NCBI GenBank assembly: GCA_001770785.1
Contig: MERZ01000168.1
Span: forward strand, 1 to 6,520
Reading direction: 5' to 3'
Origin: Burkholderiales bacterium RIFCSPHIGHO2_12_FULL_61_11
GTDB taxonomy: Bacteria; Pseudomonadota; Gammaproteobacteria; Burkholderiales; Burkholderiaceae_C
DNA: 6,520 bases
The notes below the pieces were generated by a model. That model saw nothing but the letters and a program-made list of their open reading frames with translations. It searched no databases and was not told the origin of the DNA. Both the position numbers and the translations under genes were made by a program. The stretch's first letter is position 1, and each line of letters starts with the position of its first letter. This document shows positions 1-5,420 of the stretch, piece after piece.

Positions 1-1118
1 ACAGACACAAACTGCCCAGCCTCGTCGGCAATGCGCAGCTCGGCCAGTGACACCGCGGGGTCAGGATGCCGGCTGGGCTTGCCCATGCTGCCCACCTTGT
101 GCGGGCCGGGAAACGGGTTGTTCAGCGCGCCCGGAATTTCCGACATGCCATAGCCTTCAATCAGCGTCGGCACATGAAATTCCTGCTGGAAGACGCGGAA
201 GGTTTCTTCGTCAAACGGCGCGCCGTACATCTTTTGCAGACGGTGGCCGGGCACATATTCGCTGCGTGGCCGGCGCATCAGGATGCTGCTGGCTGCAGCA
301 ATGGTGTTGACCTCGGTCGCTCCGGTTTCCTTCACGGTGGCCCAGAACCTGGAGGCGGAAAACTTCGGCTCCAGAATCAGCGTCGCGCCAGCCGCCAGCG
401 AGCCCGCCAGCGAATAGAAAATCGCATTGATATGGAACATCGGCAGCACGCACAGCAGCCGGTCATCGGGCTGCAGGTGCATGCGTTCGACAAAGCCTTC
501 CCCCGCCGTCAGCAGGCTGCGCTGGCTGTGCATCACGCCCTTTGGGAAACCCGTGGTGCCGGAGGTGTAGATGAAGACGCAGGTCGCGTCAGGATTCTTC
601 AACGGTTCCGGCACCGGGCCGGAACAGGCCTGAGCCTGCACCGACAGCACAGGCAAAGCCTCCTGCCCCGGCAGCTCGGCTCCTTCCTGGTTCAGCATCA
701 GCCAAGGCATCGTCTCCAGCTTGTCGCAGGCAGCGCGCACCGTCGGCAGCGTGGCCGGCGAACAGATCACGCCGCAGACCCCGGCATGGAGCAAGACATA
801 ACGGGCTTCTTCCACTCCGTAGTCCGGATTGACCGGCACCATGATGGCGCCCAGGCTGGCCAGCGCAAAGAAGACGAACACACTGGACGGATGATTGAGC
901 GACATGACGCCGACCCGGTCATACATCTTCACGCCTTTGGCGCCCAGTACGGCTGCCGTGCGCCCGACTTCGTCGAGCACCTGGGCATAGCTCCAGGAAC
1001 GCCCCTGGTAAACAATGAATTCGCGCTCACCCGCAACGGCAACACGGCTTCGCAGCATGGATGCGATGGTGCCGTCATGCGGCGGGTACCGCCTTAAAAC
1101 TTCGAGGGGTGACAGCAT
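1..1118 (-). CDS. AMP-forming acyl-CoA synthetase (CaiC-like acyl-CoA ligase), C-terminus outside window
   Basis: Class I adenylate-forming enzyme expected to activate a carboxylic acid with ATP to an acyl-adenylate and then a CoA thioester in the cytoplasm. The frame is open from the ATG at 1118 to the window edge (372 codons plus 2 nt), so roughly the last 130-150 residues are missing. Visible motifs are the P-loop-like TSGTTGFPKG at residues 185-194 and the A5-type YGMSE at 323-327. The hinge Asp/Arg region and the catalytic C-terminal Lys lie off the window. The N-terminus reads MLSPLEVLRRYPPHDGTIAS. The start lies 4 nt after the stop of the citryl-CoA lyase-like gene, which suggests translational coupling; an AAGGA lies 11 nt upstream, inside that gene's end. 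Overall it resembles crotonobetaine/carnitine-CoA ligase-like proteins, but substrate cannot be assigned. The family call is firm; the operon role is inferred from context. Confidence 0.93.
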   Translation of the reverse strand, partial: MLSPLEVLRRYPPHDGTIASMLRSRVAVAGEREFIVYQGRSWSYAQVLDEVGRTAAVLGAKGVKMYDRVGVMSLNHPSSVFVFFALASLGAIMVPVNPDYGVEEARYVLLHAGVCGVICSPATLPTVRAACDKLETMPWLMLNQEGAELPGQEALPVLSVQAQACSGPVPEPLKNPDATCVFIYTSGTTGFPKGVMHSQRSLLTAGEGFVERMHLQPDDRLLCVLPMFHINAIFYSLAGSLAAGATLILEPKFSASRFWATVKETGATEVNTIAAASSILMRRPRSEYVPGHRLQKMYGAPFDEETFRVFQQEFHVPTLIEGYGMSEIPGALNNPFPGPHKVGSMGKPSRHPDPAVSLAELRIADEAGQFVS

Positions 1119-1122
1119 GGCT

Positions 1123-1938
1123 TCAGGCGTCCTTGCGGCGCAACGTGCCGCGCGAATGCTCTGTTGCTTCGTCTTCAGTGCGATGCCACAACTCCATTGC
1201 CATTGGCTGCGTCGCCTCTTCGAGTACATGGCCGACCAGCCCGACGGCGCGGGCCATCACGCCCAGACCGCTCGAGACCTTCCATGACAGGCCCATTTCG
1301 CAGCACAGTGCGCCAATGGCGCCCGTGGCATTGACGGGCAGCGGCTTGCCATAGGCGGCGCCGGCTGCTTCAGCCACGCATTGCATCAGCGCCACGTAGC
1401 GGCCATGAAAACCGGTCTGCTGCGCAATCGCAAACAGGCGCAGCGTGCGTGGGTCCACGGGCTTGTGAATCGGGTGGCCCAGGCCGGGAATGATTTTTTT
1501 CTGTGCGCGATGGCTTTGCACAATCGCCTGCGCCAGTTCGGGCAGGGATGAATCAGACGTCCCGTTGTTACCAACCTGGTCGGCGGGCAAAGCTGCCGCC
1601 AGCATGCGCGCCGAGCCTTCAGTCGAGCCAACAAACACACTACCCAGTCCCAGCAGGCCGGCAGCGACAGCCGCCTGCATGGCCTCCGGCGCCCCGGCAT
1701 AGGTCATGCGCGCTGCCAGCGTGGAAGGCACGATGCCATGCTCAACCAGCGTGACCAGAAGGGCATTGAACAGGCGTGACTCATTGGCATCAGGCAGGCG
1801 CCCCGTCACCTCCAGAAAAGCCATGTCGCCGAAATTGACCTCGCCCATCAGGTCATGGCACAGGTCATAGCCGTGCACGCCGATGGCTTCGGCCGTGCTC
1901 CAGGCAATATCCGAACGCAAGGGAGACTTACTCCTCAT
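1123..1938 (-). CDS. Citryl-CoA lyase-like protein (short citrate synthase family member)
   Basis: A 271-residue member of the citrate synthase superfamily, the size of citryl-CoA lyases and far shorter than true citrate synthases (about 430 residues). The expected reaction is cleavage of a citryl-CoA-like thioester to acetyl-CoA and an oxoacid. The first catalytic His is in VEHGIVPSTLAAR (H67), followed by the STxAAR element. The second His is in IIPGLGHPIHK (H155), followed by DPR (162-164). The third catalytic residue, normally Asp, aligns by eye with Thr205 in LPVNATGAIGA, so chemistry may differ from citryl-CoA cleavage. Start choice: the frame opens at an ATG at 1950, but the ATG at 1938 has GAGGA 5 nt upstream while 1950 has no Shine-Dalgarno sequence, so 1938 is preferred. 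It lies between a Bug receptor gene upstream and the acyl-CoA ligase gene downstream. Confidence 0.88.
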   Translation of the reverse strand: MRSKSPLRSDIAWSTAEAIGVHGYDLCHDLMGEVNFGDMAFLEVTGRLPDANESRLFNALLVTLVEHGIVPSTLAARMTYAGAPEAMQAAVAAGLLGLGSVFVGSTEGSARMLAAALPADQVGNNGTSDSSLPELAQAIVQSHRAQKKIIPGLGHPIHKPVDPRTLRLFAIAQQTGFHGRYVALMQCVAEAAGAAYGKPLPVNATGAIGALCCEMGLSWKVSSGLGVMARAVGLVGHVLEEATQPMAMELWHRTEDEATEHSRGTLRRKDA

Positions 1939-1947
1939 ACTTTTCCT
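1939..1947 (-). promoter_or_regulatory. Ribosome binding site deciding the lyase start
   Basis: On the minus strand GAGGA is followed by 5 nt (aaagt) and then the ATG at 1938. The ATG four codons upstream (1950) is preceded by cagacccc, with no purine-rich element. This favours the shorter 271-residue protein over the 275-residue reading. Confidence 0.6.
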
Positions 1948-2012
1948 CATGGGGTCTGCTGCCGGGTTACCGACTGCTGGCCGCCGGTCTCATACCTTTC
2001 CGCTCAATCGGA

Positions 2013-2990
2013 TCACTCAAGCCTGGCGCCCGAAACCTTGACTTTCTGTGCTCCGAGTTCACGGTCGACTTTGAGAAAGGCTGCGAACTGCTCGGGCGTG
2101 TCACCGACGGCTTCAAAACCCAGCGGCTGCAGGTACTTACTCTTGAACTCGTCGGTGTTGATGATCTTGCTCATGTCGCGTGCGAAGCGGCTGGTGATGT
2201 CAGCGGGCGTTCCCTTGGGGGCGACCACACCAAAGTAGAAAGAGGCATCGAACGTGGGATAACCGACTTCGGCGAAGGTCGGCACGTTGGGCGCTGCGGG
2301 CTGGCGGTTGCGGCCGGAAACGGCCAGCGCCTTGATCTTGCCCGCCTCAAGAAACGGCGCCACACCGCCTGTCACTGCAAACATCGCGTCAATGCGGCCG
2401 GCCATCAACTCCTGAACAGCCGCAGGCAAACTCTTGAACGCGACATGCTCCATCTGCAAGCCATTGATACTATTGAACCAGGCCGAGGCCAGATGGTTCA
2501 CGCCGCCCGCGCCGATCGAGCCGTAGTTGAGCTTGCCCGGATTGCGCTTGGCGTAGTCGATGAACTCCTTGACATTCTTGGCCGGGATGTCGGGGCGGGT
2601 CACCAGCATCAGGTTGCCGATCGCCAGCTTGGCAACAGGCACGAAGTCCTTGGCCGGGTCGTACGGAATCTTGGGATACAGGTGCTGGTTCAGGCTGTAC
2701 GCGCCATCGGACGCCACCAAAAAGGTGTAGCCATCTCCCGGGCTTTTGGCCACCAGGTCGGCAGCAATAATTTCATTGGCGCCCGGCTTGTTGTCAACAA
2801 TGAAAGGCTGGCCCCAGCTGTCACCCAGTGACCGGCTGATGGCACGCACCATCACGTCAGCGGGCCCGCCGGCGCCGTAAGGCAGGACGATGCGAATCGG
2901 TTTGGAGGGATAAGTCTGGGCCTGTGCAACACCTGCCAGTGCCAGGGTTGCCATGGCGCCCAGCAACATCGAACGACGCAGTAATTTCAT
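2013..2990 (-). CDS. Bug/TctC-family periplasmic solute receptor (tripartite tricarboxylate transporter type)
   Basis: A 325-residue extracytoplasmic solute-binding protein of the Bug (TctC) family, which bind carboxylates and similar small solutes in the periplasm. Residues 1-24 form a Sec signal peptide: basic MKLLRRS, a hydrophobic core, and AQA (22-24) before the cut. The mature protein opens with the family hallmark YPSKPIRIVLPYGAGGPAD (27-45), followed by VDNKPGA (65-71), where most relatives have V(E/D)NRPGAGG. Further typical segments are the YAKRNPGKLNYGS and HVAFK region and the C-terminal DTPEQFAAF. The start at 2990 has AGGAG 7 nt upstream. It is the first gene of the leftward operon, 74 nt before the lyase start and divergent from the IclR gene. 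No TctA or TctB membrane partner is in the window. Family certain, ligand unknown. Confidence 0.95.
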   Translation of the reverse strand: MKLLRRSMLLGAMATLALAGVAQAQTYPSKPIRIVLPYGAGGPADVMVRAISRSLGDSWGQPFIVDNKPGANEIIAADLVAKSPGDGYTFLVASDGAYSLNQHLYPKIPYDPAKDFVPVAKLAIGNLMLVTRPDIPAKNVKEFIDYAKRNPGKLNYGSIGAGGVNHLASAWFNSINGLQMEHVAFKSLPAAVQELMAGRIDAMFAVTGGVAPFLEAGKIKALAVSGRNRQPAAPNVPTFAEVGYPTFDASFYFGVVAPKGTPADITSRFARDMSKIINTDEFKSKYLQPLGFEAVGDTPEQFAAFLKVDRELGAQKVKVSGARLE

Positions 2991-3031
2991 GTCATGTCTC
3001 CTAGTTTGTACTCAATCAAAAAGCGAGATCG

Positions 3032-3037
3032 AATATA
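3032..3037 (-). promoter_or_regulatory. Candidate -10 box for the receptor operon
   Basis: The minus strand reads TATATT here, five of six bases matching the sigma-70 -10 consensus. It lies about 42 nt upstream of the receptor start at 2990. No good -35 lies at 16-18 nt; the nearest similar hexamer, TTGAGC (3059-3064), is 21 nt away, too far for a standard promoter. A weak -35 would fit a promoter needing an activator, but that is inference. Confidence 0.3.
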
Positions 3038-3073
3038 AGTCCTTAATATGAACCTATTGCTCAAGTGAAATTT

Positions 3074-3086
3074 TATGAAAGTCATA
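3074..3086. repeat. Palindrome, possible regulator operator
   Basis: TATGA-AAG-TCATA is a perfect inverted repeat with 5-bp arms and a 3-nt spacer, in the middle of the divergent region. The length and symmetry suit a dimeric HTH regulator such as the adjacent IclR protein. Short palindromes arise easily in AT-rich DNA, so an operator role is only a suggestion. Confidence 0.3.
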
Positions 3087-3126
3087 GGTATTTTTCCAGT
3101 TAAGTGACTAATTTTGGTTAATTTTT

Positions 3127-3155
3127 TTGAAGTTATTGATATTTAGTACGATATT
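3127..3155 (+). promoter_or_regulatory. Candidate sigma-70 promoter for the IclR gene
   Basis: TTGAAG at 3127-3132 and GATATT at 3150-3155 are separated by 17 nt; each matches four of six consensus bases. The predicted transcript would start near 3162, giving a leader of about 17-30 nt before the IclR start. The -10 box overlaps the second copy of the GATATTT repeat (3150-3156), so a protein bound to the repeats would block this promoter, a layout consistent with autoregulation. Confidence 0.4.
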
Positions 3156-3178
3156 TGGACTTGTTGTGATTTGCGGTT

Positions 3179-3988
3179 ATGCTCGAAGCCATGAAAAATG
3201 AAACCGAAGCCGATCCGGTCACCGGCGCCCAGACGGTGGACCGTGCCTGTGAGCTGTTGCGTGAAATAGCCCGCACCGGGGCAGGCGGCGTCCGCATCCT
3301 CGACCTGTGCAAGGTCACCGGATTCAGCCGACCCACGGCGCACCGCATCCTGCACTCACTGCAGCTAGCCGGGCTGGTGCAGCAAAGCACTGAAAACCGG
3401 CGCTATGCGCTAGGCTACGGTTTGTTTGAACTGGGTCTGGCGGCCCCCAACCCGATCACACAATTCCCGCAGGTGCGCAGCATCGTGGAAGAGTTGGCCG
3501 CCAGCACGAACGACACCGTCTACCTGATGCTGCGAAGCTACGACGACGTGCTGTGTGCATGGCGAGCACAGGGCGCCTACCCCATCAAGGCCAATATCGT
3601 TGCGCTGGGCGACCGCCGCCCGCTGGGAGCCAGCGTGGCCGGGCTGTGCATTCTGGGCTGCCTGCCCGAAGAAGAGTCAGACCAGCTGATTGAAGCCAAT
3701 AGCGCCTATCTGCCGGACTTTTGCAGAATGACCGACGCCGACGTCATGCGCCATGTGCAGGAGGCACGCAGCAATGGCTATGCTGTGGGCGTCAATGCCG
3801 TGATGGAAGGCGTGACAGCTGTCGGCATGGCGGTGCCGGCCAGCTATCAACGTCCTTACATGGCCCTGAGCGTGTCGGCGATCTCTTCGCGGATCACCAG
3901 CGAGCGGATTCCGGAACTGGTGCGCCAACTGAAGCACTGCGCAGCAAAAATAGCCGCCGTCACAGGAAGTAATCGCGCAGCGCGGTAA
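3179..3988 (+). CDS. IclR-family transcriptional regulator
   Basis: A 269-residue one-component regulator of normal IclR length. Residues about 17-80 form the N-terminal winged helix-turn-helix: AQTVDRACELLREIA, then the recognition element KVTGFSRPTAHRILHSL (45-61) and the wing with RRYALGYGLFELG. The rest is the effector-binding domain, with NDTVYLMLRS, the RPLGASVAGL stretch, GYAVGVNAVMEGVTAVGMAV and a closing ALSVSAISSRIT segment. The start is uncertain: ATG at 3179 or ATG at 3191 (MKNETEADP) are both possible and neither has a strong Shine-Dalgarno sequence; the longer form is given. It is divergent from the receptor-lyase-ligase operon and probably controls it, sensing a substrate or intermediate of that pathway. 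Whether it activates or represses cannot be told from sequence. Confidence 0.94.
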   Translation: MLEAMKNETEADPVTGAQTVDRACELLREIARTGAGGVRILDLCKVTGFSRPTAHRILHSLQLAGLVQQSTENRRYALGYGLFELGLAAPNPITQFPQVRSIVEELAASTNDTVYLMLRSYDDVLCAWRAQGAYPIKANIVALGDRRPLGASVAGLCILGCLPEEESDQLIEANSAYLPDFCRMTDADVMRHVQEARSNGYAVGVNAVMEGVTAVGMAVPASYQRPYMALSVSAISSRITSERIPELVRQLKHCAAKIAAVTGSNRAAR

Positions 3989-4005
3989 ATACTGACAACA
4001 CTGGG

Positions 4006-4024
4006 AAGCCGAGGCTTGGGGTTT
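4006..4024 (+). terminator. Weak terminator-like hairpin after the IclR gene
   Basis: AAGCC-ga-GGCTT (realistically a 4-bp stem with a 4-nt loop) begins 17 nt after the IclR stop and is followed by GGGG and then TTTT. The stem is short and the T-run is offset by four G, so this is at best a weak intrinsic terminator. Confidence 0.3.
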
Positions 4025-4035
4025 TAACGTGATAG

Positions 4036-4178
4036 AAACCACGCTTGATCTTGGCCGCGTTTGTGCTGGGCCTGCAATCTGCGGCAGGATTTGCCAGTAC
4101 CTATCCGAACCGGCCGATCGATCTCATCGTGACTGAGAGCGGCCAAAATTGTGGGCACGTCTGGCCAGAGATTTGTCA
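4036..4178 (+). pseudogene. Decayed 5' fragment of a third Bug/TctC receptor gene
   Basis: Frame 4036-4131 reads a start-less signal peptide, KPRLILAAFVLGLQSAAGFA, followed by STYPNRPIDLIV. That is the signal peptide and first strand of a TctC protein; compare FPSKPITIIV and YPSKPIRIVL in the two intact receptors here. An in-frame TAG at 4033-4035 precedes it and no ATG is present. The frame then loses the family's PFxxGGxxD motif. Homology appears to resume in the frame of 4149-4178 as LWARLARDLS followed by TGA, resembling the DILARIVGQELS segment after that motif. The gap between LIV and AR is 23 nt here against 33 nt in the neighbouring receptor gene, a net 10-nt loss that exactly explains the frame change. 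Nothing recognisable of the remaining 250 or so residues follows. The first part is convincing; the second is weaker. Confidence 0.6.
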
Positions 4179-4188
4179 TGAGGACGGC

Positions 4189-4389
4189 ATGTCGCTGGCC
4201 AATGCATCAAGCTGGCTGGCGTTGCTGGTCTGCGTGAGCGTCACGGCAGGTTTGCGGGCCATGGCCTTGTGGCGAAATGGGGACTGCCGGCTTGGCGAAT
4301 CTGACCTCAGCCATGACCGGCAGCCCCCTCGCCTGATCGGACTCAGTCCAGACTCGCGCCCGAGTCACGTACCACCTTGCCCCACTTGA
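4189..4389 (+). CDS. Possible small protein with hydrophobic N-terminus (doubtful)
   Basis: A 66-residue reading frame begins at ATG 4189 with GAGGA only 4 nt upstream. Its first part, MSLANASSWLALLVCVSVTA, looks like a signal peptide or single membrane segment; the rest is polar, Pro- and Arg-rich and resembles no family I recognise. Its last 47 nt overlap the 3' end of the second receptor gene on the opposite strand, so that part of its sequence is imposed by the other gene. It could be a chance frame within decayed DNA, and no homology supports it. Confidence 0.15.
   Translation: MSLANASSWLALLVCVSVTAGLRAMALWRNGDCRLGESDLSHDRQPPRLIGLSPDSRPSHVPPCPT
4284..4323. repeat. Inverted repeat near the end of the second receptor gene
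   Basis: CTGCCGG (4284-4290) and CCGGCAG (4317-4323) are perfect 7-bp arms around 26 nt. The structure sits 20 nt past the receptor stop in the direction of transcription. No T-tract follows on either strand, so it is not a standard intrinsic terminator, though an RNA hairpin could protect the 3' end of the minus-strand message. Confidence 0.25.
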
Positions 4390-5362
4390 CGACTTCCTTC
4401 TGGATGAAGGCCGCGAACTGCTCTGGCGTTTCGCTGTAAACCTCGGCGCCCTGCTCGCTGATCTTCTTCTTGACGTCGGTCTTGCCGAGCACCTTGACGA
4501 TGGCGAGGTTGAGCTTGCTGAGCACGGCCGGCGGTGTGCCAGCGGGAGCGAACAGCCCAAACCACGACGTGGCTTCGTAACCGGGCAGACCGGCTTCGGC
4601 GATGGTGGGTACGTTGGGCAGTTCGGACGAGCGTTTGGCCGTAGTCACTGCGAGGGGATGCAGCTTGCCCGAGCGCACATGCTGAATGGCGGACGGCAAG
4701 TTGTCGAACATGATGTCGATTTGACCGCCAAGCAGGTCGGTCACGGCTGGCGCGCTGCCCTTGTAGGGAACGTGTGTCATTTCCACATGGGCCATGGTTT
4801 TGAACAGCTCACCCGACAGATGAATGGAGGTGCCGTTACCCGACGAACCGAAGTTGACCTTGCCCGGATTAGCCTTGGCATAGGCGATCAGCTCGGCCAC
4901 GCTCTTGTAGGGCTTGGTCGGGTTGGCTACCAACAGGTTGGGTACGTTCGCCACGCGGGTCAGCGGCGCAAAATCCTTGATCGGGTCGAACGGCATTTTC
5001 TTGTACAGGCTGGCGTTGATGGCGTGCGTGCCGACCGTGCCCATGAACAGAGTGTGGCCATCGGCCGCTGCCCTGGCTGCCACCTGGCCACCGATATTGC
5101 CGCCTGCGCCGGCACGGTTATCGATAATCACCGACTGACCGAGTTCAGCACTCAGTTCCTGACCAACGATGCGCGCCAGAATGTCGGTGGTGCCGCCGGC
5201 TGAAAACGGCACGATGATGGTGATGGGCTTGCTCGGAAATGCGGCCTGCGCGACGACGGGCCCGGTGGTTAGCAGAGCTGAGCCGAGCGCTGCGGCGGCA
5301 GCCAGCGTGCCGAGACTGAAGCGGCGGCGAGATGGGTTGGCGAAACGGGATAAACGAGACAT
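4343..5362 (-). CDS. Bug/TctC-family periplasmic solute receptor with Tat-like signal
   Basis: A 339-residue TctC-family solute-binding protein. The N-terminus has SRRRF at residues 11-15, a twin-arginine-like motif, then a hydrophobic run and AQA (38-40) before the mature protein; export by Tat is therefore plausible. The mature part shows the family signature FPSKPITIIVPFSAGGTTD (42-60), then IIDNRAGAGGNIGG, SLYKKMPFDPIKDF, NPGKVNFGSSGNGTSIHL, the HVPYKGSAPAVTDLLGGQID core and C-terminal ETPEQFAAFIQ. The open frame extends 33 codons further upstream to 5461, but ATG 5362 has AAGGA 7 nt upstream and places the signal peptide correctly; the extension would read through palindromes and into the dehydrogenase gene. 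It follows the dehydrogenase by 58 nt. Ligand unknown; no TctA/TctB nearby. Confidence 0.94.
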   Translation of the reverse strand: MSRLSRFANPSRRRFSLGTLAAAAALGSALLTTGPVVAQAAFPSKPITIIVPFSAGGTTDILARIVGQELSAELGQSVIIDNRAGAGGNIGGQVAARAAADGHTLFMGTVGTHAINASLYKKMPFDPIKDFAPLTRVANVPNLLVANPTKPYKSVAELIAYAKANPGKVNFGSSGNGTSIHLSGELFKTMAHVEMTHVPYKGSAPAVTDLLGGQIDIMFDNLPSAIQHVRSGKLHPLAVTTAKRSSELPNVPTIAEAGLPGYEATSWFGLFAPAGTPPAVLSKLNLAIVKVLGKTDVKKKISEQGAEVYSETPEQFAAFIQKEVVKWGKVVRDSGASLD

Positions 5363-5374
5363 GGAGTCTTCCTT

Positions 5375-5393
5375 AAAAAACGCCCCACGGGGC
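5375..5393 (-). terminator. Terminator-like hairpin between dehydrogenase and receptor genes
   Basis: On the minus strand GCCCC-gt-GGGGC (5393-5382, realistically a 4-bp stem with tetraloop) is followed by G and six T (5380-5375). It sits after the dehydrogenase stop and immediately before the receptor's AAGGA ribosome binding site (5374-5370). This is the form of a short intrinsic terminator or attenuator that would reduce, not necessarily abolish, transcription into the receptor gene. The stem is short, so strength is uncertain. Confidence 0.45.
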
Positions 5394-5418
5394 AGAAACA
5401 TGCCCCAAGGGGCAGAAA
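5382..5418. repeat. Two tandem near-identical 17-bp palindrome-containing repeats
   Basis: The repeats GCCCCACGGGGCAGAAA (5382-5398) and GCCCCAAGGGGCAGAAA (5402-5418) differ at one base and recur with a 20-nt period. Each contains a GCCCC/GGGGC inverted repeat, and arms of one copy can also pair with arms of the other, giving alternative RNA folds. Together they fill most of the 58-nt gap between the dehydrogenase and receptor genes. Confidence 0.75.
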
Positions 5419-5420
5419 AA

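Larger units (their letters stand above)
2991..3178. promoter_or_regulatory. AT-rich divergent control region between the receptor operon and the IclR gene
   Basis: This gap separates two divergently transcribed genes and is about 29% G+C by hand count (52 of 180 bases over 3001-3180), far below the flanking coding DNA. It should hold promoters for both directions and the binding site of the IclR regulator. It contains a perfect short palindrome at 3074-3086, a GATATTT direct repeat at 3138-3144 and 3150-3156, and an AAGTGA direct repeat at 3063-3068 and 3102-3107. The regulatory role is inferred from layout, composition and these repeats. Confidence 0.7.
3989..4342. other. 354-nt gap without an intact gene
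   Basis: The stretch lies between the convergent stops of the IclR gene and the second receptor gene. It holds the weak hairpin at 4006-4024, the TctC fragment at 4036-4178, an inverted repeat at 4284-4323 and a possible small reading frame starting at 4189. Its base composition is like that of coding DNA rather than of the AT-rich promoter region, which fits former coding sequence now decaying. No promoter is needed here for either flanking gene, because both end at this gap. Confidence 0.6.

Noticed and set aside
66..1097. Long plus-strand open frame (343 codons) opposite the acyl-CoA synthetase
   Set aside because: It is antisense to a clear adenylate-forming enzyme with TSGTTGFPKG and YGMSE motifs. 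Its translation is rich in His, Arg and Gln with no recognisable domain, as expected for an open shadow frame in high-G+C DNA.
2445..2831. Plus-strand open frame (128 codons) opposite the first receptor gene
   Set aside because: Shadow of the TctC-family gene on the minus strand, with no ribosome binding site or domain to support it.
3677..4042. Minus-strand open frame (121 codons) overlapping the 3' half of the IclR gene
   Set aside because: Antisense to the IclR effector domain, which is clearly intact. The frame shows no family features.
4658..5203. Plus-strand open frame (181 codons) opposite the second receptor gene
   Set aside because: Antisense to a complete TctC-family gene with all family signatures; the translation resembles no protein family.
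5382..5418. Tandem repeats as a CRISPR or transposon end
   Set aside because: Only two 17-bp copies with a 3-nt gap between them, no spacers, no cas or transposase genes; better explained as hairpins in an operon gap.
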